A stretch of 64,000 nucleotides of DNA from positions 40,644,242 through 40,708,241 of the forward strand of contig CM055277.1 in the NCBI GenBank assembly GCA_029237695.1, in the 5' to 3' direction. This DNA is from Conchocele bisecta (taxonomy: Eukaryota > Mollusca > Bivalvia > Lucinida > Thyasiridae). Positions within the stretch are counted from its first letter, which is position 1; every line of letters starts with the position of its first letter. A program made the position numbers and the translations under genes. The notes below the pieces were generated by a model that had not been told where the DNA came from, did not search any database, and saw only the letters and a list, made by a program, of their open reading frames with translations. This document shows positions 1-9,747 of the stretch, piece after piece.

Positions 1-142
1 AACTGGCTGTAAAATAATACACTAACATGTCCCTGAAAAGACACTGAAATGTTTATCGTATTGATGTGTGGGTGAGTACAAGTACAAATGATGATAATAG
101 TCTACTTTGATCACACGTGCCGTGTTTGTTCATACTCATACA

Positions 143-235
143 TTAAAGTTGGTGCCCATCTATTAGGCACAATATGTTTTATATGAGTTAAATAAGTGTA
201 TAGGTGTGTAACTATTCCACCAGTTTTAAACATTG
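143..235 (-). repeat. Fragment of the TTAA-flanked MITE family
   Basis: The segment starts ATTAAAGTTGGTGCCCATC and carries a GGCACAATATGTT block. It aligns by eye to the right end, read in reverse, of the full MITE at 3820-4334 and to the copy at 57291. Only about 90 bases remain, and the sequence after about 235 no longer matches clearly. Confidence 0.6.
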
Positions 236-430
236 CGTAGTATACATCATAGTTTAATCAAGTTTTACTATGCATCTCCTGTCTGAGTATTGATTTTCCA
301 TTTTCTGTCGAAAAATATTAAATCTGATAATATGCAACTTCTTGGTGTCGAATCTTGCAATATGTGAAATAAATGCAGCGCCATACTGGCCACCGATTGG
401 TTTAGCAAGTAGGACGAACTATAATGATGT

Positions 431-527
431 TTATTGTTCACATATTGGATTGTTCAGGAACTAAATGCTGCTGTCGCTAGCGCTCCCTCGCATTTAATTC
501 CTTAAACATCAAATATATGAACAATAA
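431..527. repeat. Foldback palindrome
   Basis: Imperfect inverted repeat with arms of about 38 bases. The left arm begins TTATTGTTCACATATT and the right arm ends AATATATGAACAATAA. The central loop is about 20 bases and contains GCTGTCGCTAGCGCTCC. There is no coding capacity. It is probably a small foldback element. Confidence 0.7.
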
Positions 528-1093
528 CTTATACTTATCAATAAAAGAAAACTACATTTTTACACGTATAGTGTATCTCAGCAGCTTGGTAGTGTATATC
601 ATAGGTAAACAGTGTAACTATGTATGATCAACTTAGCAAACACATAACATCGTCATTTCTTTATTAAACGTTTACATTGAAATTGTACGGAGCCCCACTC
701 GAGGGAACGAATTGTTAAATTGAGGGAACGAATTGTTATGTCGTGGGAAAGAATCGATAACAAAATCCATGTTCCCTGCTGGGCTCTGTGAAATTGAGAT
801 TGTCAGTATGTTACCACTTTCATGGGCTGTGTGTGTTGACGGTCATTGGCTGACGACCTGACCTTTGATATTAAAACAATAAACATACGCTATATCTAAT
901 TATCGTTTGTCAGCTGAAACTAAAATAAAAAACTACGCACCATCTTTATTGAATGCTTGGAAAGTATGAGAATTTAATAACGCTCCTGATAATCACAATA
1001 CAATACCAATTATGAAACTGTGCAATTTTACTTTGTTTTAAAGGAACAATTTGACGATTGGTGGGGCTTTTATCAAATGAAAACAAATAATAA
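528..1093. other. Non-coding stretch with a short direct repeat
   Basis: No gene or transposon is recognised. A 17-base direct repeat, GAGGGAACGAATTGTTA, occurs at 701 and again at 722. The rest is AT-rich sequence. Confidence 0.5.
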
Positions 1094-1294
1094 TACAGTG
1101 GACCCTTTCTAAACCGAACTGGGGACCTCCCAGTATGTCCGGTTTAGAGATATTACACTGTAATTCCGATGTAAAAGCACGGAAATACATGTCTATGAAC
1201 ACTGATCAACATCAGCGATATTTAACGGTGAAATCGGTCATAATTTAACACATCGATGTCGCAAGGTTTTCCGGTTTAGAGAGGTTCCTCTGTA
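1094..1294. mobile_element. MITE with TACAGTGG / CCTCTGTA inverted ends
   Basis: A 201-base element starts TACAGTGGACCCTTTCTAAA and ends with the complementary CGGTTTAGAGAGGTTCCTC followed by TGTA. CAGT termini beside TA are what Tc1/mariner or pogo-like MITEs usually show, so that superfamily is an inference. Isolated ends of the same type occur at 8613 and 48695. The same end sequence is the unit of the minisatellite at 14570-16030. No transposase is present. Confidence 0.65.
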
Positions 1295-1397
1295 CATAAT
1301 TAGCATACCATAAACTTATACGATACATATATAAAGCATATAGTAGTATAGAACACATTAGGCATTCCTAAGAATTACTTATTTTCGCATTTGAATG

Positions 1398-1690
1398 TCA
1401 GCTTCCGATATCATAAACATCAACTCCATAAAATTGCATGCTAAATTGAAATTGGCTGTAGGCATATTGCGTAATAGATCTATCCGAAAACCACGCGATT
1501 ATTGAATGACGTAATCACTTTCACCGATACATGGTTACTACTAACTATCGCTTTGCTGCAGACACAAAGACACGCCCGCTTGCAACTCTTCCCGAGCTTT
1601 ATTGAAATATATTTTCAGCATTGCACATGTGTAGATAATCACCACAAACAATGCAATATCTTAATACACGATGTACGTATATGATAAGCA
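1398..1690 (+). repeat. Dispersed repeat, degraded copy of 17738-18031
   Basis: The segment matches the reverse complement of 17738-18031 over nearly its whole length, including CCGATATC.TAAACATCAAC and a TTTGCTGCAGA block. Read as protein from 1398, the first ~30 codons resemble the longer ORF at 17843-18031, but this copy is broken by a stop after about 35 codons. Confidence 0.6.
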
Positions 1691-1875
1691 GAAATAACCG
1701 ACTTTAATAATGCGAGAACTGACGTATCGATGGCGTAGTGTCCAGTCCAAACAAGTTTATCATGTGACTACTGTAACACCCGCAGGAATATGACTGCAAA
1801 GCTAGATATTTTTTGCAATAATATGTTTGTTGTATTGTTTTTTACTTCATTTGTTACGTCTTACATGAAAACGTG

Positions 1876-1912
1876 ACGGACGGGTGGACGGACAGACGGA
1901 CGGACACCCGGG
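1876..1912. repeat. GGAC-rich microsatellite
   Basis: Imperfect GGACGGAC/GGACAGAC repeat. The same kind of tetranucleotide tract sits inside the Helitron-like elements at 23.8 kb and 26 kb and alone at 56.69 kb, so this may be a leftover end of such an element. Confidence 0.6.
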
Positions 1913-1964
1913 ATGAAAACAATATGCCATTTGTTAAAAAGTGGATATATTTTATAAAAATGAG

Positions 1965-2235
1965 ACAGTGGAGCGCAGTGGCCTGGTGGTTAGAGCGTCA
2001 GACTGCTGATCTAAAGGTCGTGGGTTCGAGCCTCACCGGAGGCGCTGCGTTGTGTCCTTGAGCAAGACACTTAATCCATACCGCTTCAGTCCACCCAGCT
2101 GTAAATGGGTACCGGCTAATTACCGGGAACCTCGATTGTATTTGAATTGTATGTACATGTATATATGAAATAAAATACCTGCTCGAAATTACCCGTGAGG
2201 GTGTGCAGCAGTATAAAGAGATAGATAGATAGACA
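1965..2235 (+). mobile_element. tRNA-derived SINE
   Basis: The head is tRNA-like: an A-box TGGCCTGGTGG at 1979 and a B-box GGTTCGAGCCT at 2023 give an internal RNA polymerase III promoter. After the tRNA part comes TGTCCTTGAGCAAGACACTT, a block shared by several widespread metazoan SINE superfamilies, and then a unique body. The 3' end is a short GATA repeat (about 2218-2232). The unit is about 270 bases, a normal SINE length. No second copy is obvious in the window. It lies antisense beside the candidate splice donor at 2237-2238. Confidence 0.85.
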
Positions 2236-2238
2236 TAC

Positions 2239-2416
2239 CTTGCCGGAGTCCAGTTACATGGATGACCAAAATCACGGAATTCATGACAGTAACCACTCCG
2301 ATTATGACCAATACGGCGGTCAGCTTGGCCACGGTCGTCCGTCCAGTCGAGTCTGGGACAGTCTTCGTCTTAATCTCCGGCTTAGTATCTTCCATCGTCC
2401 CGAAAACGTTCGACAT
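2239..2416 (-). CDS. Candidate first coding exon of a single-pass membrane protein
   Basis: Starts with ATG at 2416 and reads 59 codons to a good splice donor, CAAG|GTATGT, whose GT is at 2238-2237; the exon ends in phase 1. The peptide has a ~30-residue polar N-terminus rich in K, T and E, then a hydrophobic stretch at about residues 31-55 (AVLVIIGVVTVMNSVILVI) that would be one membrane span, then the donor. This layout suits a type II membrane protein or an uncleaved signal anchor. Later exons would lie at lower coordinates or outside the window; none is found. Other frames are also open here, so coding status is uncertain. The protein family is not recognised. Confidence 0.4.
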
Positions 2417-2479
2417 ATTTGTAATGTTATCTCGTGCAACTACACACCAATGTACCGTCCGTTTGCAGCTGAATCAAGT

Positions 2480-2690
2480 TTTAACCTTTTCACCCCTAAG
2501 TAACTGGAATGGAGTTTCATATGAATATTTTGCAACCAATCCAATGGTCACAGCGTGATTTTCAGACTAGTCCATTTATGAAAAGAGTGTTTTGTTTTTG
2601 TTCTCAAAATTGTGAAAATTATTTGCAGAAAGTGCAGATCCTGATCCACATCTGCACTGTTTGCATAAACAGCTATAGCGGGTTCAACAG
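2480..2690 (+). repeat. Dispersed repeat, partner of 14215-14375
   Basis: Blocks TTTTGCAACCAATCCAA, CAGACTAGTC, TTTTTGTTCTCAAAA and GTGCAGATCCTGAT occur in the same order, in reverse complement, at 14215-14375. It ends in a small palindrome, TGCAGATC...CATCTGCA. It is just upstream of the candidate membrane exon. Confidence 0.65.
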
Positions 2691-3286
2691 GTTAAAGGGG
2701 CATATCAGGATTTAAAAAATACTATAAAAATTAAAAACGTGTTTTCATCATGGCACTGTGCAAAGTGGTTTAAGTGAAGACATATGACGATACTAGGACT
2801 GTTGGGTTGTTTCAATTGTCACCGATATTGGTACATAAGTATCAGATTTTCTTTCTTATTGAACGCAACAAGATAGGCAATCCGATATTTATCTACCTAT
2901 ATGGGTGAAAATAAAAACAACCGAGCCGTCCTACTATAGTTATATATCTTCCATGATGAAAACACATTTTTATTTTGTATAGCATTTAAACAAATTATCC
3001 TGATATTCCCCTTTAAATGGCAGTAAACATAATACTGTCGTCTGCTGGTTTCTACGCGCGTCACATTTGTATTTCCAAACTATATGTTGTCAACGTATGA
3101 CGATTCGAGAGGATTCTCATCCGCTGGCGAATTGTATATTGTTGAAAAATTATGAATATAAGAGAAAAAAGCAGCAGACGAGAAAATAATTAATATTCAA
3201 TTAAATACAGTCTGAAACCGTAGATTCAGCTATTTACCTCGTCAGCAGACAAAATCACCATTGAATATGCACAGCAGACCTAGGAT
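2691..3286. other. Non-coding stretch, nothing recognised
   Basis: AT-rich sequence without a supported gene, RNA gene or clear repeat. Scattered short ORFs are not credible. Confidence 0.5.
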
Positions 3287-3505
3287 CGTTTCACTAAACG
3301 TTGTACGACTAAAATGTTCGTAAGTGCAAATTGATGATAGTCTGACAGTTTCACATTATCAACGTTTTCTTGCAAACAAGTATTGGATTTACATTTATTG
3401 AGCATAGGCTGCATATGCAGCCTATGCTCAATACATGTAAATCCATCAATTCCTAAATGTGTACTTACGAACATTTTAGTCGTACGAAGTTTAGTGAAAT
3501 GGGCT
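3287..3505. mobile_element. Foldback element, copy 1 of a tandem pair
   Basis: Long inverted repeat centred near 3416 on CTGCATATGCAG. The outer arms are TTTCACTAAACGTTGTACGA on the left and the complementary TCGTACGAAGTTTAGTGAAA on the right. The inner arms include GAGCATAGGCTGC. A related, more diverged copy follows at once. Confidence 0.75.
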
Positions 3506-3523
3506 CCTGTGTGCTAAGCGGGT

Positions 3524-3752
3524 CGTTTCACTAAATTTCGTTAGAAAAAATGTGTTCGTGCAATTGTTTTTATAACTTCACTTAACACATCCTAGTGGTT
3601 CACGAACGATACCATTTTCAACAAACGTGTACGTGTCGTTAAATGTGAATGCATCCACCAAAGAGTTTTCAAAATCAGAAACTAATGTGAACCTAGTTGT
3701 TTTTGCACTTACAAACTGCTTAGTCGTACGAAGTTTACTGAAACTGGCCCAT
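3524..3752. mobile_element. Foldback element, copy 2 of a tandem pair
   Basis: Begins TCGTTTCACTAAATTTCGTT and ends TCGTACGAAGTTTACTGAAA, the same outer arms as the element at 3287-3505. The flank CTAAGCGG follows both copies. The inner part has diverged. Confidence 0.65.
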
Positions 3753-3819
3753 GTGGTCTAAGCGGCTGACGCCGATTGGAAACGTTAACAAATGTCCCTT
3801 TTGTGAGTCATAACTCATC

Positions 3820-4334
3820 TTAAAGGTACATGCCCATTCAGTAGGCACACAATGTTCTTTATATCAGAGGCATCATCTGAGACAATGTCTGGCAAAATAA
3901 ATATCATTCACCAATACCCCACGTATTGATTGGCATTATTATACATTTTATATCGGACGTAAATTTTCACACTGATATCAGGGGCGATAACCGTGTTTCC
4001 TTAAAATGTTGACGGAACTCACTATTTATTCTCTGTATTCATTTTTTATGAGCAATACTCATACTATATAATCTGTCGAAAATATGGTTCTTTTTCAGGT
4101 GACACATTTATTTAGTATAAATAATTTAAAAATATTATGCCTCATTTGCATATGAAAATAGCCTGATACCACCGCATTTCACTATCAGTACTGTAAAATA
4201 AATATTACTAAATTATTATATCTGTATGGTCGCACTCGTAATTTTTAGAACTAGTGGAATAGTGCAACAATAATACAGTTATTTAATTCCTTTTAAGAAC
4301 ATTTTGTGCCTACTTAGTGCGCATGTACCTTTAA
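3820..4334 (+). mobile_element. TTAA-flanked MITE, full copy
   Basis: About 515 bases with terminal inverted repeats AAAGGTACATGCCCA and GCGCATGTACCTTT next to TTAA on both sides. Inside the ends are paired AATGTTCTT / AAGAACATT blocks. Internal landmarks are CACTGATATCAGGGGCGATA and TTTGCATATGAAAATAGCC. Other copies lie at 13646-14154, 22318-22812 and, reversed, 57291-57725. TTAA targets recall piggyBac-type insertion, but there is no transposase, so the superfamily is not settled. Confidence 0.8.
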
Positions 4335-4913
4335 CCTAGGTCCCGATGTGACATTAAATCTTTTAACTTAACTTTTAAAATCGCTTGTTGATCAAAGATT
4401 AAATGCTGGGACTTAAACTGTTTAAGTCACAGCGTTTAACCTTTGCACAAAAAGCGATGTTAAACGATAAAAAAAGTATTTAATCAGCATGTATATCATC
4501 TAAAACCGAAACGCCCTAGAATATGTGTTAACATAATATTATATTCGCCTATTATTTTAAGTCCGTTTTCGCGTCTTAAGGAAGAATAGAAACGCAACTC
4601 AAACAATCCAGTTAAACTACTTGCAGCTTACTGATGCCCACTGTACCAATACATTCGGTCCTTTGTTTCGTGTTGTAAGCGGATAGGTATTACCGCGCTT
4701 ACTTTTAGCGGTTCAGCTCAATCTGCGTGCATACATTGTATTTTACCTGGGGGAAACAGGACCATTCTTGAGACATGGTTTGAAATTTATGGAAACGGAC
4801 GGGAAAAACACTTACATGTTGTACCAGACTATGATATGTGGTGTTCATATGAAGGTTTCCATTTGATGAACTCTATAGAGAATTACTCCCTAGAGTACGT
4901 ATTTACACGTCTG
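4335..4913. other. Non-coding stretch, nothing recognised
   Basis: AT-rich sequence between the MITE and the Polinton-like element. No gene or structured repeat is supported. Confidence 0.5.
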
Positions 4914-5048
4914 CTTTATATATATGTGAAATGGGCGTTCTGAACCACCTCACTTCGTTCGGGATTTATTCACAACTTTCCATTTCACATATATGTATAA
5001 ACCTTAGCGTAGCATGTGTTTTTCACTATTAAGGTAAATTAATCACAT
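4914..5048 (+). repeat. Left inverted repeat of the Polinton-like element
   Basis: Matches the reverse complement of 8356-8489 with few differences, for example CTCACTTCGTTCGG and TAAGGTAAATTAATCACAT. It contains its own palindrome, TATGTGAAATGGG ... CCATTTCACATATA, so each terminal repeat can fold on itself. Confidence 0.75.
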
Positions 5049-5130
5049 TGTATATTATAGTTATATCATTCTTAATTTTCTACTTTCATCTAAGAAAGGT
5101 TTATTTATTTTAATATGTTTATGTTTTAAA

Positions 5131-5337
5131 TTAAGTAAGTAATACACCACCACATGAGCAACACATTTGATACTTAGCAGTTGTGCCACCACCGCAATTT
5201 AGGCATTCTCTGATTTTACTTTTATCCTTTTTATTTATATAAATGTGAAGTTTCCAGAAGTTTGATCTTCTTGTAACATTGGCTTTACAGCGTCCATATT
5301 TACCGACTCTAAGAAAGCAACATAAATTTTTTCCATT
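5131..5337 (-). pseudogene. Cys-rich zinc-ribbon-like frame inside the Polinton-like element
   Basis: An open frame of about 68 codons on the minus strand ends with stop TAA at 5133-5131. It has basic residues followed by two CxxC-type pairs, CLNCGG and CCSCGG, 13 residues apart, which would fit a small zinc ribbon. There is no ATG in this frame before the zinc region; an ATG just upstream in another frame at about 5336 suggests a frameshifted start. The protein is not recognised. It is listed because the Cys spacing is orderly and it lies within the element. Confidence 0.35.
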
Positions 5338-5422
5338 TTATTTACATTTAATATATTTATATTAAGTATATTAAACAATAAAAAGTAATTATAAAATAAA
5401 AAAAATAATTAGTACTAATGAT

Positions 5423-5854
5423 GTGAACTACATTTTAAACCTTCACCGCGATGGTATAATCGATGACGAGCAACTTAGAAAGATGATAGATGCTCTCAAT
5501 CCTGTATCTGCAAAACATACATCCTTTGAAATTCATAAACAGAAATATGCTGATGTAATCAATGAACTTAAAGATAATAAAAGCGCTAACTTCTTAGAAC
5601 ACGTAGATAAACCAAAATGTGGATATTTCAAACCATACGAAATATATGTTAACAAATATAAATACCCTAAAAAAATATTGTCTGATAAGAAAGATATTAT
5701 CAAAAATCAACTTATAGAGGAGTTAAAAGGATTACAAATTAAACTTGGTCTTACTGTAGATGTAAATAAAGATGATGGCGAGGAAACAAAACGAACAACA
5801 GAAGTATTATATAGCGACCAATATGCTATCTTGAATTCAGAAAAAAAGTTGTGA
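5423..5854 (+). CDS. Unrecognised ORF inside the Polinton-like element
   Basis: A 143-codon open frame, the longest intact one in the element. The frame opens with GTG rather than ATG; the first ATG is about 24 codons in (RKMIDALNP). The product is lysine-rich, with acidic patches and a middle segment, KPKCGYFKPYEIYVNKYKYP, then a predicted helical region ending in a stop at 5854. It converges on the integrase remnant transcribed from the other strand. I cannot assign a family. It may be the surviving 3' part of a longer element gene. Confidence 0.4.
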   Translation: MNYILNLHRDGIIDDEQLRKMIDALNPVSAKHTSFEIHKQKYADVINELKDNKSANFLEHVDKPKCGYFKPYEIYVNKYKYPKKILSDKKDIIKNQLIEELKGLQIKLGLTVDVNKDDGEETKRTTEVLYSDQYAILNSEKKL

Positions 5855-5861
5855 ATTTTAC

Positions 5862-6153
5862 GAACAATCGTCTGCACAAATTCAAATAAGTATTGAAAAC
5901 TTCACAAACACGATTAACTGTATCATGTGGTAAGAATAATAAATCAGCTTGGTGAGATTCATTCGTAGTAGATACATCAAACTTTTGGCCGTACTATTTT
6001 CTTTGGTGCAGGTAAATAAATCTGCCATATAGCTTGTTTCTTTAAGAAATTCAATGCTTCTTTATTACTTGCTTTTGCAGCCTTTGTTAATTTCTTTACT
6101 GCTGATAAACCTTTCCAAAATCCTTTGGGGCTGCTGTAATACATTTTCTCCAT
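5862..6153 (-). pseudogene. Integrase (rve-type) N-terminal remnant
   Basis: Starts ATG at 6153 and reads 58 codons, including SPKGFWKGLSAVKKL and QAIWQIYLPAPKKI, to a TGA at 5979-5977. Just after this the homology continues in another frame with a stretch ending ADLLFLPHD, so one indel near 5980 breaks the gene. These stretches are typical of the retroviral-type (DDE) integrase found in Polinton-like elements of many invertebrates, where they precede the catalytic core. The core with its acidic triad is absent; the frame runs out near 5862. An intact protein would insert the element DNA into the genome. Confidence 0.65.
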
Positions 6154-6286
6154 TTTTTATAACTATTTAAGATATATTTATATAACAGTATAACCAAAAA
6201 TGCACACACAAATGGGCTGAGTTAAAGAAGAATGAAATATATACTATCATTGCGTATGATTTCAAGGTACTGATTACTGTCAATCT

Positions 6287-6457
6287 ATGCTGTTATCACT
6301 ATCAGATGGTACTGCAGTATGGGCTCCCTCACGTCTTGAAGAACGTATAGATAAGGTGAATGATACAGAAACACTATTTTATATGAGACCATTAGGTTTG
6401 AAACCTTGTAAAAGTAATAAGAACAACAAATATCATGTTTTGTATTTTTGCTACTAG
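6287..6457 (+). pseudogene. Short ORF with a duplicated 3' segment
   Basis: A 56-codon ORF starts ATG at 6287 and ends TAG at 6455. It contains VWAPSRLEERIDKVNDTETL and RPLGLKPCKSNKNNKYH. The last part (GAGACCATTAGGTTTGAAACC and following) is repeated at about 6534-6592 with a few changes, so a local duplication has occurred. It is not recognised with certainty; its position suggests a piece of an element gene. The frame is open for a few codons upstream of the ATG, so the true start may be lost. Confidence 0.35.
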
Positions 6458-6714
6458 TTTTAAAAAATATAATAATATAATGGCTTTAATGCACTATTAG
6501 AAACATAAACGACAATAATCCACCATACTGTGCGAGACCATTAGGTTTGAAACCATGTAAAAGCAATAAGAAAAACAAATATCATGATTTTTACTTATGT
6601 TTTAAATAAAATAAGGGCTTTAATGCCTTATTTTTTTATACCTTCGCACTAAAATGAAAATCAAAATTTACTGCCCATTTATATGTTTTAACATATCCGA
6701 TTTGATTTGCTCTC

Positions 6715-7090
6715 GGAGCTGTTCGTTTTCTTCAGCAGAACTCTGTAACTTTGCCCGGGACAGTTCGTTTAGCTTTTACTATTTCATTAACATCTAGCGA
6801 TGACGATCGCAGAGTGGTTCAGAATCTTGGCCGTGCGATAGTCAAGATAACAACTATTAAAATATCTGGTAATGAAAGTATGTCAATTGACGATTCAGAT
6901 GTTTATTACATTTATCGTGACCTATGGAAAACACCAACAGAACGAAATAATTTGGTTTATCAAGGTATAGATGACAGTGCATCCTCAAATGTAACCAAAT
7001 TAAGAACTAGAGCAGCAAATACTAGTTTACAAATGCTGTAGATAAAGCTATTTCAGACACATTTGGGAACCGGTTATATATACCATTAGA
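6715..7090 (+). pseudogene. Major capsid protein remnant (Polinton type)
   Basis: An open frame from about 6745 to the TAG at 7039-7041 reads PGTVRLAFTISL, VVQNLGRAIVKITTIKISGN, MSIDDSDVYYIYRDLWKTP and ERNNLVYQGI. Past the stop, a related stretch, DTFGNRLYIPLE, is found at about 7053. These match, from memory of the family, the N-terminal part of the double-jelly-roll capsid protein of Polinton/adintovirus-like elements; a search is needed to confirm. The usual protein is several hundred residues; only about 110 remain here. No ATG precedes the fragment. Confidence 0.6.
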
Positions 7091-7291
7091 AACCATGAAC
7101 ATAATATGTTGGTTAACTGTAGATAATATATTTATGATATGGTGGGATAGGATGATGCACATTGCCATGCATGTAACAAATATTCATTATCATGTGACAT
7201 TCGAGATTAATCATGTTTATTATCAGCATTGGACAATGCATATATACATACGCCCACTTTACTTGAATTTGCCAACAATTACGGATTAAAC

Positions 7292-8103
7292 ATGGCGAAC
7301 TTTGTTAAAACTATGTCAAAATATTCGACTGATATTACAGACATGGCAATGAAGACGAGTTTGTCTGAAAGTGATGAAACAAATATGAGAGTTTAACAAC
7401 GAAAGTTATGGAAACGCTGGGTGGCACAAAATAAAAAGAAAAAAGCGCAGTTGGAAAACTGCCATCGAACAAAGAGATTTTTTATTCCACAAATGAAGTG
7501 CAGCGTAGAAAAATTTGAAAGGACTGAGTTGGAGTGCCTTGAACGTGGAGTTGCATAGTTTAGATGTCGATGTGGACACATTGGATATTCACCAGCTAAA
7601 AGATGCCCATAAAATATTTGTCAAACTCCAAGATAATGTACAAACATTTAATTGAATTCGTTTCGCCATATATCTTCGAATGCACACTTTGGACAGAACA
7701 GTGAGTTTAAAACACATTTGACGGATATGCATATTGCGTATTCCACGGCTATGCGTTTCTTGACATATTTACATCCATCATCCTACGATTCCCTCGCTTG
7801 ATTATCTGCGGATTAAGCTTCTCACAGACAAATAAATACAATGACATGTTACTGAAATATTTCTTAAAAGAAGACGTCGAATTGGGTGCACGCGTGTCTA
7901 CCCATATCACCGCTGGGAAGTGCTGTTGAGATACAATATATAGAGACAAGTGTACCCACCAAAAAGCAACAACAACCGTAGACTATTCTGTGATCGATGA
8001 GTATATTGGTGGCACCGAACTTAACATTGGACACATTACTAGGAGAATGATCGTGCGGGATGTTGACTCGGAATTGAAAACTGTTGAGGAGCTTGGCCTG
8101 TAA
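7292..8103 (+). pseudogene. Broken structural-type gene of the Polinton-like element
   Basis: Several short frames on the plus strand seem to be one or two decayed genes. The first, from ATG at 7292 (MANFVKTMSKYSTDITDM), stops at about 7396. A second run, at about 7830-8103, includes LLKYFLKEDVELGARVSTHI, then after frameshifts DYSVIDEYIGGTELNIGHIT and a normal end, TVEELGL, stop at 8101-8103. I believe the second run belongs to a protein that travels with the capsid gene in these elements, possibly a minor capsid protein, but the name is uncertain. Multiple stops make it non-functional. Confidence 0.45.
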
Positions 8104-8355
8104 CATCAAAGCGACGGACTCTCGCATATGTACATGTATAGCATTTGTGTGCATTGCAATATATAATTTGCTCATTGATTATCATTTGCAAATAAAATGT
8201 AAACGTAGATACATTTGTGCCATTTAAAAAGAAAGATAAGTTTTTGTCGCCAGCTATACCACTGGTCGGGAAACCCCATTATGAAAAACTTATAAATTTT
8301 TGAAAATCCACAATGTTGTGTTAGTGGGAATTAGTTACATGAGGCATGAGGTGGT

Positions 8356-8489
8356 CTATGTGATTAATTTACCTTAATAGTTAAAAACACATGCTACGTT
8401 AAGGTTTTTATATATGTGTGAAATGGGAAGTTCTGGACGAAGACCGAACGAAGTGAGCTGGTTCAGAAAGCCCATTTCACATATATATG
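8356..8489 (-). repeat. Right inverted repeat of the Polinton-like element
   Basis: Reverse complement of 4914-5048: ATGTGATTAATTTACCTTAA, ACACATGCTACGTTAAGG and CCGAACGAAGTGAG all have partners on the left. It also holds the inner palindrome GTGAAATGGG ... CCCATTTCAC. Confidence 0.75.
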
Positions 8490-8612
8490 CTTTTCCAACA
8501 TTTCTAAATCACTGGGGTCCATACGTGACTGCCGCGGAGCAGATGTTATGGTAATAGATAATACTAACACTAATAAAGTGTATCGAATGTCCTCAACATC
8601 CAAAATAAAAAG

Positions 8613-8700
8613 TACAGTAGAGCCTCTCTAAATCGGACACCATGGGATGTCCTGAGGGAGTCCGGAATAGGACCGTTCCAATTTAAAGTAGTGACTAGCT
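8613..8700. repeat. Solo end of the CAGT-type MITE
   Basis: TACAGTAGAGCCTCTCTAAA followed by TCGGACACC matches the terminus of the element at 1094-1294. The other end is not clear, although TTCCAATTTAAAG near 8690 could be a degraded piece. Confidence 0.5.
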
Positions 8701-9674
8701 TGGTTTTCTCATGGACATTTGTTAATTGGTGATTATCGACCATGGAGTGTGTGCTTGACTGACATATTGAACTACAGATTATGTTTCAAGTGTGCGGTGC
8801 GGTGCATGGCTAAATTTTTAATTTATTGATAATTTAATTTAACCCCTTATACAGGCATGGCACAAGTCGAATACAGACGATTGCATAACCCTACCGTAAT
8901 TGAATCGTAATATTAGTAAACACAATATCAAGCGAAGAAAAAATGTGTAAATCAGCATTTTGTAACATTACAATTTCCAGAAATTTAACATAACATCATA
9001 TGCGTACTATTTTCTCATTTCATTTTTGTGAAGGAAATAGCACAATTGTATTGAACTATTAATGAAAATGTGCGAATATTTGGAAATTTTAGACATTCCT
9101 GTTAATTTCATTTGAAAAATAGCGAATTTTTGACAAATTTCCGCAAAGTTTGGAAACTTTTAATGCTAGCAATCGCCGGCACTATGTCTGCAAAATGACA
9201 AGCCTGCAGTTATTTGGAAATAGTTAATGTGTATCTTTAAAATGAACATAATATTCATAATTTCCGACGTACATAATGTTTAATGTAAGTTTTACAGTTG
9301 TAGATATTCTTCAAAAACATTCCGAACCAACGGGTTGATTTTGATAATATGTATATACTTTATACTCACATTAAAATAATTTCATCTTTTAAAAATGGGA
9401 CTACAATTATCTTGACTAAACGATCTAGCTTATTAGGAGATAATAGCATCGGGTGCGTTGGCTTCAGCGTACAAGGAGTGAGTAATCAAACAAGCACATC
9501 TATGTACAATGGACTATTATATTTATTACACATCAACGTTATATTACCGGTATATGCATATTCAATATATTTATTATAATATCTGGATTGTAGTGCGCAT
9601 ATTATATTTACCGAACGATGTGTTTCCAACTTATGACGCCAGATTGTGTGACGTCATAAATTATAATACTTTTG
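8701..9674. other. Non-coding stretch, nothing recognised
   Basis: AT-rich sequence with no supported gene. Short ORFs at 9349-9579 and 9509-9703 consist of low-complexity Tyr/Ile-rich translation of AT-rich DNA. Confidence 0.5.
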
Positions 9675-9747
9675 AAATCCAAAGATCACAGCTGTTACTA
9701 TGATCTACAATATCTAGATCAATGTAACAGCTGCAGTCTTTGGATTT
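9675..9747. repeat. Small foldback palindrome
   Basis: AAATCCAAAGATCACAGCTG on the left pairs with CAGCTGCAGTCTTTGGATTT on the right around a ~25-base AT-rich centre. It is probably a short inverted-repeat element. Confidence 0.65.

Larger units (their letters stand above)
4914..8489 (+). mobile_element. Decayed Polinton/Maverick-like element
   Basis: A 3.6-kb interval bounded by matching ~134-base inverted repeats contains remnants of several genes on both strands: an integrase N-terminal part (minus), a likely major capsid fragment (plus), a second conserved structural-type fragment (plus) and smaller frames. Intact Polintons are about 15-20 kb, so most of the element is missing; no protein-primed DNA polymerase, packaging ATPase or protease is seen. 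Frameshifts and stops break the main frames, so it cannot be autonomous. Polintons are self-synthesising DNA transposons related to adintoviruses. The assignment rests on recognised protein stretches and the inverted ends, not on a database search. Confidence 0.6.

Noticed and set aside
2262..2558. 98-codon plus-strand frame opposite the membrane exon
   Set aside because: It is the mirror of the minus-strand frame, has no donor site, and runs into the dispersed repeat at 2480.
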